A DNA stretch of 40,537 bases from JAZSMJ01 sp045535815 (GTDB lineage Bacteria; Bacillota; Clostridia; Oscillospirales; CAG-272): the NCBI GenBank assembly GCA_045535815.1, contig JAZSMJ010000036.1:1-40537 (forward strand), read 5' to 3'. The position numbers and the translations under genes were made by a program. Below the pieces are notes generated by a model that was given only the letters and a program-made list of their open reading frames with translations, ran no database searches and was not told the DNA's origin. Of the stretch, positions 17,101-24,377 are shown one piece after another; within the stretch, counting starts at the first letter, position 1, and each line of letters begins with the position of its first letter.

Positions 17101-18062
17101 CTGTCCCCCTCCTTTTTGACGGCGTATTGCTCACATGTGAATACCGAGGGCTCAAACAGACGGCTTGTCAGCGCCTCGCCGCTGACCAAGTGCCAAACGA
17201 GAGAGCAGACGGCCTCACGGCTTATTTCAAATATATCCTGCATAACGAATCCTCGCTGAAGACGCGAAGACAGATTTTTTATATCGGACGGAGCAAGCTC
17301 GTGCCCTATGCAGAAGGTATCCTTGTAGATATCGGGGAATCGCGCCTTTAGCTTTCTTACCGCCTCGCATATCTGATAGGTCGCACCCGTACCGATGTAA
17401 ACGCAGTCGGCAGGTGAATTATCGGTCATATCGATAAGCTTTCTCGCAAGAAAGGCAGAGCAGGTCTTACTGAAAAATTCGGTATCCACTACTCGTACGC
17501 TGCCCCTGGGATTTGCATGCAAATATTCCTTTGTAAAGGTATTTATGCGTATTGAGGTAACGACGCTGTCAGCGTTTCTGTTGTTAGAAGTGTTTACAAC
17601 GTAAACGCTGTTTATCTTGTCAGATACCGGTCGGATAAGCTCGAATGCAAGCTCGCCCTCTCTGTATCCGTCGGCGCCTACGTAGACCGTATTTTTGTTT
17701 TTGCCAAAGGGCTCGGAGCCGTCTTCGGGAAGGTCGGGAGAGATATAGCTTCGCATATCGTTCAGAAGCACTACAGGGCAGGAAAGGTCCTCGATAAAAT
17801 CCCTGCACTCGTCTAAGCAGACGGGAAATATTATCCACGCAGCGTAGTTTTTTTCTCTGCATATGTCGAATATCTGAGGAGCAAAGTAACCGTTGGACTG
17901 TCTTGAATAATGCATTATATCGGCGTTTATCCCAATACCTGCCGAAGCCTCAAGCTCCGACACCGCCTGCTTTATTCCCTGCGCCGCCTGACGCCAGAAA
18001 TATAAGGGGAGAGCGGGAATAAGCACTCCGATATCAATAACTTCGCCCTTTTTTCTACGCAT
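17097..18062 (-). CDS. Cytoplasmic periplasmic-binding-fold protein without a DNA-binding domain (LacI-like sensor part)
   Basis: A 321-residue protein that begins almost at once with the ligand-binding fold of LacI/GalR-type proteins: IDIGVLIPALPLYFWRQAAQGIKQAV, later YVGADGYREGELAF and CVYIGTGATYQICEAV. It lacks the roughly 60-residue helix-turn-helix that precedes this domain in repressors, and lacks a signal peptide or lipobox that an ABC binding protein would have. No missing helix-turn-helix is encoded in the 150 bases upstream. GGCGAGG is six bases before ATG 18062. It heads the transporter and Gfo/Idh operon. It may sense the substrate as a co-regulator, or act as an enzyme-like binder; neither is shown. 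Confidence 0.75.
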   Translation of the reverse strand: MRRKKGEVIDIGVLIPALPLYFWRQAAQGIKQAVSELEASAGIGINADIMHYSRQSNGYFAPQIFDICREKNYAAWIIFPVCLDECRDFIEDLSCPVVLLNDMRSYISPDLPEDGSEPFGKNKNTVYVGADGYREGELAFELIRPVSDKINSVYVVNTSNNRNADSVVTSIRINTFTKEYLHANPRGSVRVVDTEFFSKTCSAFLARKLIDMTDNSPADCVYIGTGATYQICEAVRKLKARFPDIYKDTFCIGHELAPSDIKNLSSRLQRGFVMQDIFEISREAVCSLVWHLVSGEALTSRLFEPSVFTCEQYAVKKEGDS

Positions 18063-18172
18063 ATCAAACCTCGCCTTTCGATATCATTATACAAGACGTA
18101 AAGACAAAAATACATATACGATTTAAATAAAAAACACAACCTTTTTTTGGATATATTTTTATTTGTAAGTTC

Positions 18173-18201
18173 TTGAAAACGAAGTGTTAATGTGATATAT
18201 T
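18173..18201 (+). promoter_or_regulatory. Promoter of the MBL-fold hydrolase gene
   Basis: TTGAAA (18173-18178), 17-base spacer, TATATT (18196-18201). The start codon ATG 18220 follows GAGGTG. Confidence 0.7.
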
Positions 18202-18219
18202 AAATCCGAGGTGATTTAT

Positions 18220-18948
18220 ATGAAAATAACGTTTCTGGGAACCTCCCACGGAGTTCCGCAGCCGGGCAGACGCTGCAGCTGCACTATGATACAGGTGGGC
18301 GGTAATACCTATTTTGTAGATATGGGAATATCCCCGATAAACGATATGATGGAGATGGGGGTCGAGATAGGCTCTGTAAAGGGCATTTTCGTAACCCATC
18401 CGCACAGCGACCATACAAACGGCTTTGCCGAATACTGCTCTCTCCTCTCCTGGTTTTTTACCGACAGAAAAAGCTTCGACCCCACCATACTTCTTCCCGA
18501 TATAAGATTAAAATACGCACTCATAAGCCTTTTTGACGTGCAGAGCGGAAGGCTTTACGATTTCAAATTCAAGGAGATAGCAAAGGGCGTGATATACGAC
18601 GACGGAACCCTTCGGGTCACCGCATATCCGACAATGCACTGTCAGCCCAGACCCTCATACGCCTTTCTTTTGGAGGCAGAGGGCAAGAGAGTGGTGTTCA
18701 CGGGAGATATTGCACATCCGACAAAGGATTTCCCGATAAGCGCATTCGATGAGCCGGTAGACCTTCTTGTCTGTGAGGGAGCGCATTTCCACGCTCTTGA
18801 TTATCTCGATACACTGAAGGGACGCGATATCAAAAAGATATGCCCCAACCATTATGTCGACCCCAATATACCCGTCTTTGCGGAATTAAAAAATGCCCTC
18901 GGCGCAGACCTCACCCTCGCCACCGACAGAATGGAAGTTATTGTTTAA
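18220..18948 (+). CDS. MBL-fold metallo-hydrolase (PhnP / RNase Z-like)
   Basis: A 242-residue metallo-beta-lactamase-fold hydrolase. It opens MKITFLGTSHGVPQPGRRCSC, as PhnP/RNase Z-like phosphodiesterases do, and has the zinc motif VTHPHSDHTNGF (H60, H62, D64, H65), a later GDIAH and a final NHYVDPN. Members hydrolyse phosphodiester bonds in cyclic or linear nucleotides or RNA; the substrate here is unknown. An upstream GTG at 18211 is in frame, but GAGGTG positioned before ATG 18220 decides the start, since the GTG lies inside this ribosome binding site. It is a single gene with its own promoter, converging on purC. Confidence 0.85.
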   Translation: MKITFLGTSHGVPQPGRRCSCTMIQVGGNTYFVDMGISPINDMMEMGVEIGSVKGIFVTHPHSDHTNGFAEYCSLLSWFFTDRKSFDPTILLPDIRLKYALISLFDVQSGRLYDFKFKEIAKGVIYDDGTLRVTAYPTMHCQPRPSYAFLLEAEGKRVVFTGDIAHPTKDFPISAFDEPVDLLVCEGAHFHALDYLDTLKGRDIKKICPNHYVDPNIPVFAELKNALGADLTLATDRMEVIV

Positions 18949-18949
18949 T

Positions 18950-18983
18950 AAAAAAAGCGACGCTCAAGCGTCGCTTATTTTTA
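18950..18983. terminator. Bidirectional terminator between the MBL gene and purC
   Basis: AAGCGACGC (18955-18963) pairs with GCGTCGCTT (18968-18976) around TCAA, with A-rich and T-rich flanks on the two sides. It serves both convergent genes. Confidence 0.88.
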
Positions 18984-18988
18984 TTGAA

Positions 18989-19672
18989 TCATCTGTTGAG
19001 TATAAGCTCGGTAAGCTTAACGGGATCAACCTTTTCACTGCCCTTGTAAACTCTCATGTTACCGGATGCGATCTCATCTATAAGAATGACCTCGTCGCCG
19101 TTGTAGCCGAACTCAAACTTGATATCCCAAAGATCGAGACCGATGGACTTAAGGTCGTCAGCAACTATCTTTGTTATCTTGAGAGTCTGCTCCTTCATGC
19201 TATCGAACATTTCCTGCGTCATAACTCCGAGAGCCGCAAGACCCTCGCTGGTAACCAGCGGATCGCCCTTAGCGTCGTTCTTGAAGGTGCATTCAACGTA
19301 ACCGCCCTCAAGGGGTGTTCCGTCCTCGATATATTCACCGTATCTGCGGATAAAGCCTCCGGTAGCAACAAGACGGCAGATAACCTCAAGGCCGTGACCG
19401 AAAACCTTTCCGGGAAGAACCTCCATAGTAGCGTCGTCAACGTTAGCGGAAACGTAATGCGTCTTGATGCCAGCCTTCTTGAGAAGGTCGAAGTAGTAAA
19501 CGGAGGTTCTGAGGTTGGCCTTGCCAATACCCTCAATCGTAAGTCCTACCGAATTTTCACCGGGATCGAAAACGCCGTCCTTACCGGTGCAGTCGTCCTT
19601 AAACTTAAGAAGAACGTTGCCGTTATCAAGAGCAAAAACGTCTTTAGTCTTGCCTTCGTAAATCTTTTTCAT
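18989..19672 (-). CDS. purC: Phosphoribosylaminoimidazole-succinocarboxamide synthase (SAICAR synthetase)
   Basis: Joins CAIR and aspartate with ATP to form SAICAR in de novo purine synthesis. The 227-residue protein has the expected short bacterial length and the marks of the family: KKIYEGKTKDVF at the N-terminus, the GGFIRRYG and PLEGGYVECTFKND region, and LIDEIASGNMRVYK near the C-terminus. The frame also has a GTG at 19675, but ATG 19672 is better placed after the GAGG. It stands alone, not in a pur operon. Its promoter (19707-19735) closely resembles that of the HgdB-HgdC-pdp operon, which may mean shared control. Confidence 0.95.
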   Translation of the reverse strand: MKKIYEGKTKDVFALDNGNVLLKFKDDCTGKDGVFDPGENSVGLTIEGIGKANLRTSVYYFDLLKKAGIKTHYVSANVDDATMEVLPGKVFGHGLEVICRLVATGGFIRRYGEYIEDGTPLEGGYVECTFKNDAKGDPLVTSEGLAALGVMTQEMFDSMKEQTLKITKIVADDLKSIGLDLWDIKFEFGYNGDEVILIDEIASGNMRVYKGSEKVDPVKLTELILNR

Positions 19673-19706
19673 CACAAATACCTCATTTCAAACTAACTAT
19701 AGATAA

Positions 19707-19735
19707 ATAATACCATATTCCGCAAAAAACTGCAA
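19707..19735 (-). promoter_or_regulatory. Promoter of purC
   Basis: Minus-strand TTGCAG (19735-19730), 17-base spacer, TATTAT (19712-19707). The -35, the TTTT after it and the AATATG before the -10 recur at 9871-9899. Confidence 0.7.
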
Positions 19736-19807
19736 TATCTATCCCCAACTTTTTTCAAAAAAACTTTCATAATACCAACTGCTTATATTTATTGTGCGAA
19801 CATCGCT

Positions 19808-20076
19808 GTGCTTGCCCGTAGGGGCGACCTTCCATATCCGCCCGGGATATTATTTGTGCACATCGCTTGCACGGGATGTCGAGGGCGCCATCCCCTCGCA
19901 CTATGTTTGCACTGACACATCTACGGCAGTTGCTTGCAACTGCAATTCACTCTTCACTCTTCACTCTTCACTATTCACTATTCACTATTCTCCATACGGC
20001 GGCAGCAAGCCACCGCCCTACGATGTTTGTTCGCACCATACCCGTAGGTGCGACCTTCCATATCCGCCCGGGTATG
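19808..20076. repeat. Cluster of dispersed CCGTAGG/CGCCCG and GGCGG/CCGCC hairpins
   Basis: Several non-coding hairpins stand close together: CCGTAGGGGCGACC..CGCCCGGG near 19809-19843, GGGATG..CATCCC (19873-19894), GCAGTTGC/GCAACTGC (19926-19943), GGCGG..CCGCC (19998-20017), CATACCCG..CGGGTATG (20037-20076). Related copies lie at 10398-10443, 20250-20275 and 27781-27880. I see no gene in 19673-20294. Confidence 0.7.
19945..19990. repeat. Heptamer tandem repeat (TCTTCAC / TATTCAC)
   Basis: ATTCAC is followed by three TCTTCAC units, two TATTCAC units and a partial TATTC, a 7-base periodicity over 46 bases. Such units are not a multiple of three in length and could vary in number by slippage. 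Confidence 0.9.
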
Positions 20077-20101
20077 TATACGGTGCGGACAAGGGTTGTG
20101 A

Positions 20102-20247
20102 GCCTTCTCCAGTGGGAGAAGGTGTCAGGCGAAGCCTGACGGATGAGGTGATGCTGTGTAAACGATTTAATCCAATGCATAAATGATATGCTTTTTTGAC
20201 ACCTCATCCACCACTATCGTGGTCCCCCTTCCCCCGCTGGGGAAGGC
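20102..20247. mobile_element. MITE with about 48-base terminal inverted repeats
   Basis: The left end opens GCCTTCTCCAGTGGGAGAAGG and runs to GGATGAGGTG (20102-20150). The right end read on the minus strand opens GCCTTCCCCAGCGGGGGAAGG and also runs to GGATGAGGTG (20247-20200). Each arm holds its own small hairpin. About 50 AT-richer bases lie between. No protein is encoded. I recall the arm sequence from many Clostridia genomes as a dispersed repeat, but could not check this. Confidence 0.7.
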
Positions 20248-20294
20248 ATACGGCGGCAGCAAGCCACCGCCCTGCGAAAATCATTATTCATCAT

Positions 20295-21386
20295 TCAATA
20301 TTTCAAGGCAAACGGCACATCCGAGCCTTGCTTGCTGACCTCTATGCTCTGCACACCGCTGGTCATTATCATTTTACGGGTAAACGGCGTGCACAGCGCC
20401 CATCTCTTGAAGCTCTTGAGGTAGAGCTTGAGGCGCAGCCTTGCAGTATGCTTTTTGTATGAGGACAGCACCCGAGCCGCCTCTGACGAATCGGCAAACG
20501 AGCGTGCGAGTGCCTTAGCGCTTATAAGCGCAGAGCTTATCCCCTCAAACGAGCTTGCGCTGATAAAGCCTGCCGCCTCGCCCAAAAGGAAGACTCCGTC
20601 GCCTCCGCAGATAAGATCGCTCATGCTGCGCGGACTGCTCACAAAGCATGCCTCACGCTTGACTGCATCGCCAAGCGAGCAACCGAGATGATCGCACAGC
20701 CTCTTTTTCTGAAGCTCGAAGGCGGCAGCGCATCCCTTTTTATCAAACGCACCGCCGAATATGAGATAACCGTCCTTGCGGATAGTCCACGAGCATGAAT
20801 CGCTCGTCTCTCTGTCAAATATGCAGGAATAGGGCGGCAAGGACTGCCCCTCGTCCAGATACCATTCCTGTATGGCAATATACTGTCTCGGCATACGCTT
20901 AAAAAAGCGTCTGCGCACGGCGGAATTGCTGCCGTCTGCACCGACAAGGCAGGTGGCTGACACTTCCCTTTCACCGCTCAAGCGGAGCTTGTAAACACCG
21001 CCCTCGCAGTCCATCCCCTCGCAGCGCCCCTTGAAAACCTCCACGCTGTCCGGGACGAGCGAGAGTAGCCAGGCATCAAATGCATAGCGGTCCATATTGA
21101 GATAATACCGCTGATAATGACGTGTGCACTTCTGCACAATATCTATGGTCTCGACCGAAAATATCTGCGGATCTGCAAGAATATCCTTTGGCAGAGTGAG
21201 CGAAAATTCGGCAAGCACCTTCTGTGCGTCGGGAGCAAGCAGACCGCCGCAGGGCTTGCTTTTCTCTCTTGTCTGACCGTCTATCAGAAGTATGCTCATA
21301 TCGGGTCGGCAAAGGGCAAGCTCACGAGCGAAAAACGCCCCCGCAGGACCTGCGCCGACTATCGCAATATCGTAGCTCTTATTCAT
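20295..21386 (-). CDS. FAD-dependent oxidoreductase, geranylgeranyl-reductase-like
   Basis: A 363-residue flavoprotein. It has the dinucleotide motif IAIVGAGPAGAFFA at the N-terminus, PCGG..L after it, LVGADGSNSAVRR in the middle and a GEAAGFISASSFEGISSAL motif toward the end, as in geranylgeranyl reductases and related aromatic hydroxylase-fold enzymes. It probably reduces double bonds in isoprenoid chains or acts on another lipid-like compound; the substrate is open. The long frame begins at 21461, but the FAD motif starts next to the ATG at 21386, which also has GGAAGAGG before it, so I use that. It overlaps the Xre gene by eight bases and is the last gene of the DUF2975 operon. Confidence 0.82.
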   Translation of the reverse strand: MNKSYDIAIVGAGPAGAFFARELALCRPDMSILLIDGQTREKSKPCGGLLAPDAQKVLAEFSLTLPKDILADPQIFSVETIDIVQKCTRHYQRYYLNMDRYAFDAWLLSLVPDSVEVFKGRCEGMDCEGGVYKLRLSGEREVSATCLVGADGSNSAVRRRFFKRMPRQYIAIQEWYLDEGQSLPPYSCIFDRETSDSCSWTIRKDGYLIFGGAFDKKGCAAAFELQKKRLCDHLGCSLGDAVKREACFVSSPRSMSDLICGGDGVFLLGEAAGFISASSFEGISSALISAKALARSFADSSEAARVLSSYKKHTARLRLKLYLKSFKRWALCTPFTRKMIMTSGVQSIEVSKQGSDVPFALKY

Positions 21387-21600
21387 CCTCTTCCATATCC
21401 CCCTCGACGTATTCAAGAAGGTCTCCCGGCTGGCATTCGAGCACACGGCAGAGCTTGTCAAGCGTTGACATCTTGAGCGCCTTTATCCTGCCGTTTTTGA
21501 GGAGCGAAACGTTTGCCATTGTAAAACCCACACGCTCCGAGAGCTCACCGACGCTCATTTTACGCTTTGCGAGCATAACGTCAATATTGATAACTATCAT
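21379..21600 (-). CDS. Small Xre/Cro-type regulator (YozG-like)
   Basis: A 73-residue protein made almost entirely of one helix-turn-helix domain: MIVINIDVMLAKRKMSVGEL, then SERVGFTMANVSLLKNGRI as the recognition region, STLDKLCRVLECQPGDLLEY, and an acidic tail. This form is typical of YozG-like regulators that are encoded next to DUF2975 membrane proteins. It overlaps the DUF2975 gene by 4 bases (21597-21600) and the next gene by 8. It probably represses or activates its own operon; an inverted repeat at 22146-22176 is a possible site. Confidence 0.9.
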   Translation of the reverse strand: MIVINIDVMLAKRKMSVGELSERVGFTMANVSLLKNGRIKALKMSTLDKLCRVLECQPGDLLEYVEGDMEEDE

Positions 21601-22079
21601 AACGTGCAGTCCGCCTCCTCCTTGAGTAACGCCGCTCGGCGAATGTAATCGGAGAGCACTCTCAAAAGGAATGCAATGGCTATCCCCACCATGTCGATAA
21701 AGGCAAACAGATAGGAAACCACACCCTCACCGATAATAAAAAGGGCAATAATACCGAATATAAAAAACACGCAGTCAAAGCAGAGGATCCGGGAGATGCG
21801 TACGACAATATCCGCAGTCGTGCGTGTAAATACCGTGTCCGATGCTACCGCAAGATTGAGCCGAAAGCCCATCACGAGTATCGATAAGCAAGGAGCGGCA
21901 AGCAGAGCGCCGCATATATAAACGATAGCACGAATATGTGGAATGACCGTCCCCTTCTCTGCCAGAAGCTCGTCAAGATAGAGTGCAAAATTAGGTATAA
22001 AGAAAAGACATACCACCGAAAAAATAAGTATCAGCACCGCAAGAACGGCATAGATAAGATTGGAAAGACTTTTATTCAT
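21597..22079 (-). CDS. DUF2975 family four-helix membrane protein
   Basis: A 160-residue membrane protein with four hydrophobic helices (starting about LIYAVLAVLILIF, IVYICGALLAAPC, ILCFDCVFFIFGI and LFAFIDMVGIAIA) and a charged C-terminus. It matches the DUF2975 family, which is regularly paired with a small Xre regulator as here. Its function is unknown; a membrane partner that modulates the regulator is an inference from the pairing. The frame is open from 22118, but GGAGG sits eight bases before ATG 22079, and the -10 element at 22109-22114 excludes the longer form. Confidence 0.85.
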   Translation of the reverse strand: MNKSLSNLIYAVLAVLILIFSVVCLFFIPNFALYLDELLAEKGTVIPHIRAIVYICGALLAAPCLSILVMGFRLNLAVASDTVFTRTTADIVVRISRILCFDCVFFIFGIIALFIIGEGVVSYLFAFIDMVGIAIAFLLRVLSDYIRRAALLKEEADCTL

Positions 22080-22108
22080 GGCAAATACCTCCGTCTGTTT
22101 TCGGATAC

Positions 22109-22137
22109 AGTATAGCACATATGGATAGATTTGTCAA
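22109..22137 (-). promoter_or_regulatory. Consensus promoter of the DUF2975-Xre-flavoprotein operon
   Basis: Minus-strand TTGACA (22137-22132), 17-base spacer, TATACT (22114-22109). Confidence 0.88.
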
Positions 22138-22145
22138 TAAAAATT

Positions 22146-22176
22146 TATTGTAATACGATAAATTTATTTTGCAATA
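22146..22176. promoter_or_regulatory. Possible operator between divergent operons
   Basis: TATTGTAA (22146-22153) and TTGCAATA (22169-22176) form an inverted repeat with one mismatch and a 15-base spacer, just upstream of the -35 at 22132-22137. It could bind the Xre regulator; the AT-rich context makes chance possible. Confidence 0.3.
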
Positions 22177-22285
22177 CAAAAAATCAGTCACAGTAACAAC
22201 ATATGTGATGATATCACCGATTTGTTCATATTTTTAGGGTATAATTAAAACACAAAGAAAATTTTTCTTACAGGAGGACGTTTAT

Positions 22286-22606
22286 ATGGGATTATTTGAT
22301 TTTATGAAAAGGCAGGATACCGATCAGGGCGTAAAAAGATACGCCTCTACCCCGAACGCAGTGCTGCTTGACGTGCGCACTCCGCAGGAGTATCTTGAGG
22401 GGCATATCCCGGGCAGTAAAAACATTCCTCTGCAGGTTATTGAAAGCATCGGAAGCGTTGTCAAGGCTAAGGATACGGCGCTTTTTGTATATTGCTATTC
22501 GGGCGCACGAAGCTCGAATGCAGTAAACGCCCTGCATCATATGGGATATAAAAATGCAGTAAATATCGGCGGAATTTCCGGATATACGGGAAAGGTGGAA
22601 AGATAA
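22286..22606 (+). CDS. Single-domain rhodanese-like protein
   Basis: A 106-residue rhodanese domain with the active-site cysteine in FVYCYSGARSS (C70) and the family's LLDVRTPQEYLEGHIPGSKNIP. It transfers sulfane sulfur through a cysteine persulfide. AGGAGG precedes ATG 22286 at good spacing. It is followed after one base by the CoA-disulfide reductase that carries its own rhodanese domain, so the two form an operon for persulfide or thiol-disulfide handling. Confidence 0.92.
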   Translation: MGLFDFMKRQDTDQGVKRYASTPNAVLLDVRTPQEYLEGHIPGSKNIPLQVIESIGSVVKAKDTALFVYCYSGARSSNAVNALHHMGYKNAVNIGGISGYTGKVER

Positions 22607-22607
22607 G

Positions 22608-24299
22608 ATGAAGGTAGTTATCGTTGGCGGAGTTGCAGTCGGAGCAACGGCAGCCGCACGCATACGCAGATTGGACGAGTCTGCTGAGATAATAATATTC
22701 GAGCGCTCGGGACATATCTCCTATGCAAACTGCGGTCTGCCCTATTATATAGGAGACGTTATCACCGACAGCGATGAGCTTACCCTGCAGACCCCCGAAA
22801 GCTTTTTCAGGCGTTTTCGTATACAGGCAAGAGTGCGGTGCGAGGTCACCGCTATCCATCCCGACAGAAAGACCGTTTCGGTAAGGGAGCTTGACAGCGG
22901 CGCCGAGTATCAAGAGAGCTACGATAAGCTTATCCTCTCTCCGGGAGCAAAGCCCACCCTTCCGAAGCTTAAAGGAGCAGACTCAGAGAGGCTGTTTGTC
23001 CTTCGTACAGTTGAGGATACACACCGCATAAAGGATTTCGTCAGCAAAAGCGCTCCTAAAACGGCAGTGCTTGCAGGCGGCGGATTTATAAGCGTAGAGC
23101 TTGCCGAAAATCTTCGTGAGCTTGGTATAGAGGTTACTATCGTGCAAAAGCAGAAGCAGCTGATGACGGTATTTGACTCGGATATGGCGTCATTTATCCA
23201 CAGCGAGCTGCGCAGGCAGGGCGTAAAAATATTATTTGACAGTGAAGTAGAGGGCATTGCCGAGAGCGATGGCGGAATCGACCTTCTTCTGAAAAACGCA
23301 CCGCCCCTCCATGCCGATATGGCAGTCCTTGCAATAGGCGTCACCCCCGATACCGATATTGCAAGGAAGGCAGGGCTTGAGCTTGGCATCAATGGCAGTA
23401 TAGCAGTAAACGACCGTATGGAAACGAGCATACCCGATATCTATGCCGCAGGCGATGCAGTTCAGATAGATCATCTCGTAACGGGAAAGAAAACGCTCAT
23501 CCCTCTGGCAGGGCCGGCAAACAAGCAGGGACGGATAATTGCAGACAATATCTGCGGTGGCGACAGCCGTTATAAGGGAGCGCTCGGCAGCAGCGTTATC
23601 AAGTTGTTCGATCTCACCGCCGCCCTGTGCGGCATAAACGAGACGCAGGCAAAGCTTGCAGGGATAGAGGCCGATAAGGTAATACTTTCGCCCGCAAGCC
23701 ATGCGTCCTACTATCCGGGCAGTAAGGTGATGACGGTAAAGGTGCTGTTCGAGAAGGATAGCTACCGTCTGCTCGGGGCACAGATAGTGGGCTACGACGG
23801 TGTGGATAAACGCATCGACGTGCTTGCTACGGCTATAAGTGCAGGTATGAAGGCAAACGAGCTTTCAGAGCTTGAGCTTGCATACGCACCGCCCTACTCA
23901 TCCGCCAAGGATCCGGTGAATATGGCAGGCTTTATGATCGACAACATAAAAAACGGCATCCTCAAGCAGTGGCATCTTGAGGACCTGCCCGAGCTTGCTG
24001 CAGACGAGGGCGTTACCTTGCTCGATACACGCACCGTGGGCGAATACGACCGTGGACATATCGACGGCTTTGTCAATATCCCCGTAGACGAGCTCAGAGA
24101 ACGTCTGGACGAGCTCGATATTGAAAAGCCGGTATACGTCATCTGTCAGAGCGGCCTCAGAAGCTATATTGCAACACGGATATTGGAGGGGAACGGATAT
24201 ACCGCCTTTAATTTCTCGGGCGGCTTCAGATTTTACGATACGGTGACGAACGACAAAAGACTGATAGAAAGAGCCACCCCGTGCGGTATGGATATCTGA
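22608..24299 (+). CDS. CoA-disulfide / persulfide reductase with C-terminal rhodanese domain
   Basis: A 563-residue flavoprotein of the CoADR-RHD type. The FAD motif KVVIVGGVAVGATAAARIRR opens it, and the single redox cysteine lies in SYANCGLPYYIG (C42), the mark of CoA-disulfide reductases, which use CoA bound as a mixed disulfide. A second dinucleotide motif (AVLAGGGFISVELAENL) binds NAD(P)H, IYAAGDAVQ closes the FAD domain, and a dimerisation domain follows. A C-terminal rhodanese domain (about 465-550) has its cysteine in YVICQSGLRS (C513). Such fusions reduce CoA disulfide, CoA persulfide or polysulfide. It is the second gene of a plus-strand operon that ends at the terminator 24330-24360. 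Confidence 0.93.
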   Translation: MKVVIVGGVAVGATAAARIRRLDESAEIIIFERSGHISYANCGLPYYIGDVITDSDELTLQTPESFFRRFRIQARVRCEVTAIHPDRKTVSVRELDSGAEYQESYDKLILSPGAKPTLPKLKGADSERLFVLRTVEDTHRIKDFVSKSAPKTAVLAGGGFISVELAENLRELGIEVTIVQKQKQLMTVFDSDMASFIHSELRRQGVKILFDSEVEGIAESDGGIDLLLKNAPPLHADMAVLAIGVTPDTDIARKAGLELGINGSIAVNDRMETSIPDIYAAGDAVQIDHLVTGKKTLIPLAGPANKQGRIIADNICGGDSRYKGALGSSVIKLFDLTAALCGINETQAKLAGIEADKVILSPASHASYYPGSKVMTVKVLFEKDSYRLLGAQIVGYDGVDKRIDVLATAISAGMKANELSELELAYAPPYSSAKDPVNMAGFMIDNIKNGILKQWHLEDLPELAADEGVTLLDTRTVGEYDRGHIDGFVNIPVDELRERLDELDIEKPVYVICQSGLRSYIATRILEGNGYTAFNFSGGFRFYDTVTNDKRLIERATPCGMDI

Positions 24300-24329
24300 G
24301 ATCACCATATCACACAGCATAATAAAAAT

Positions 24330-24360
24330 CCACCCGCATAGCGGGTGGTATTTCATTTTT
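24330..24360 (+). terminator. Terminator of the rhodanese operon
   Basis: CCACCCGC ATA GCGGGTGG (24330-24348) is followed by TATTTCATTTTT. The A-rich 5' side also allows it to act for the convergent surface-protein gene. Confidence 0.8.
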
Positions 24361-24377
24361 AAATATAATATTTACGG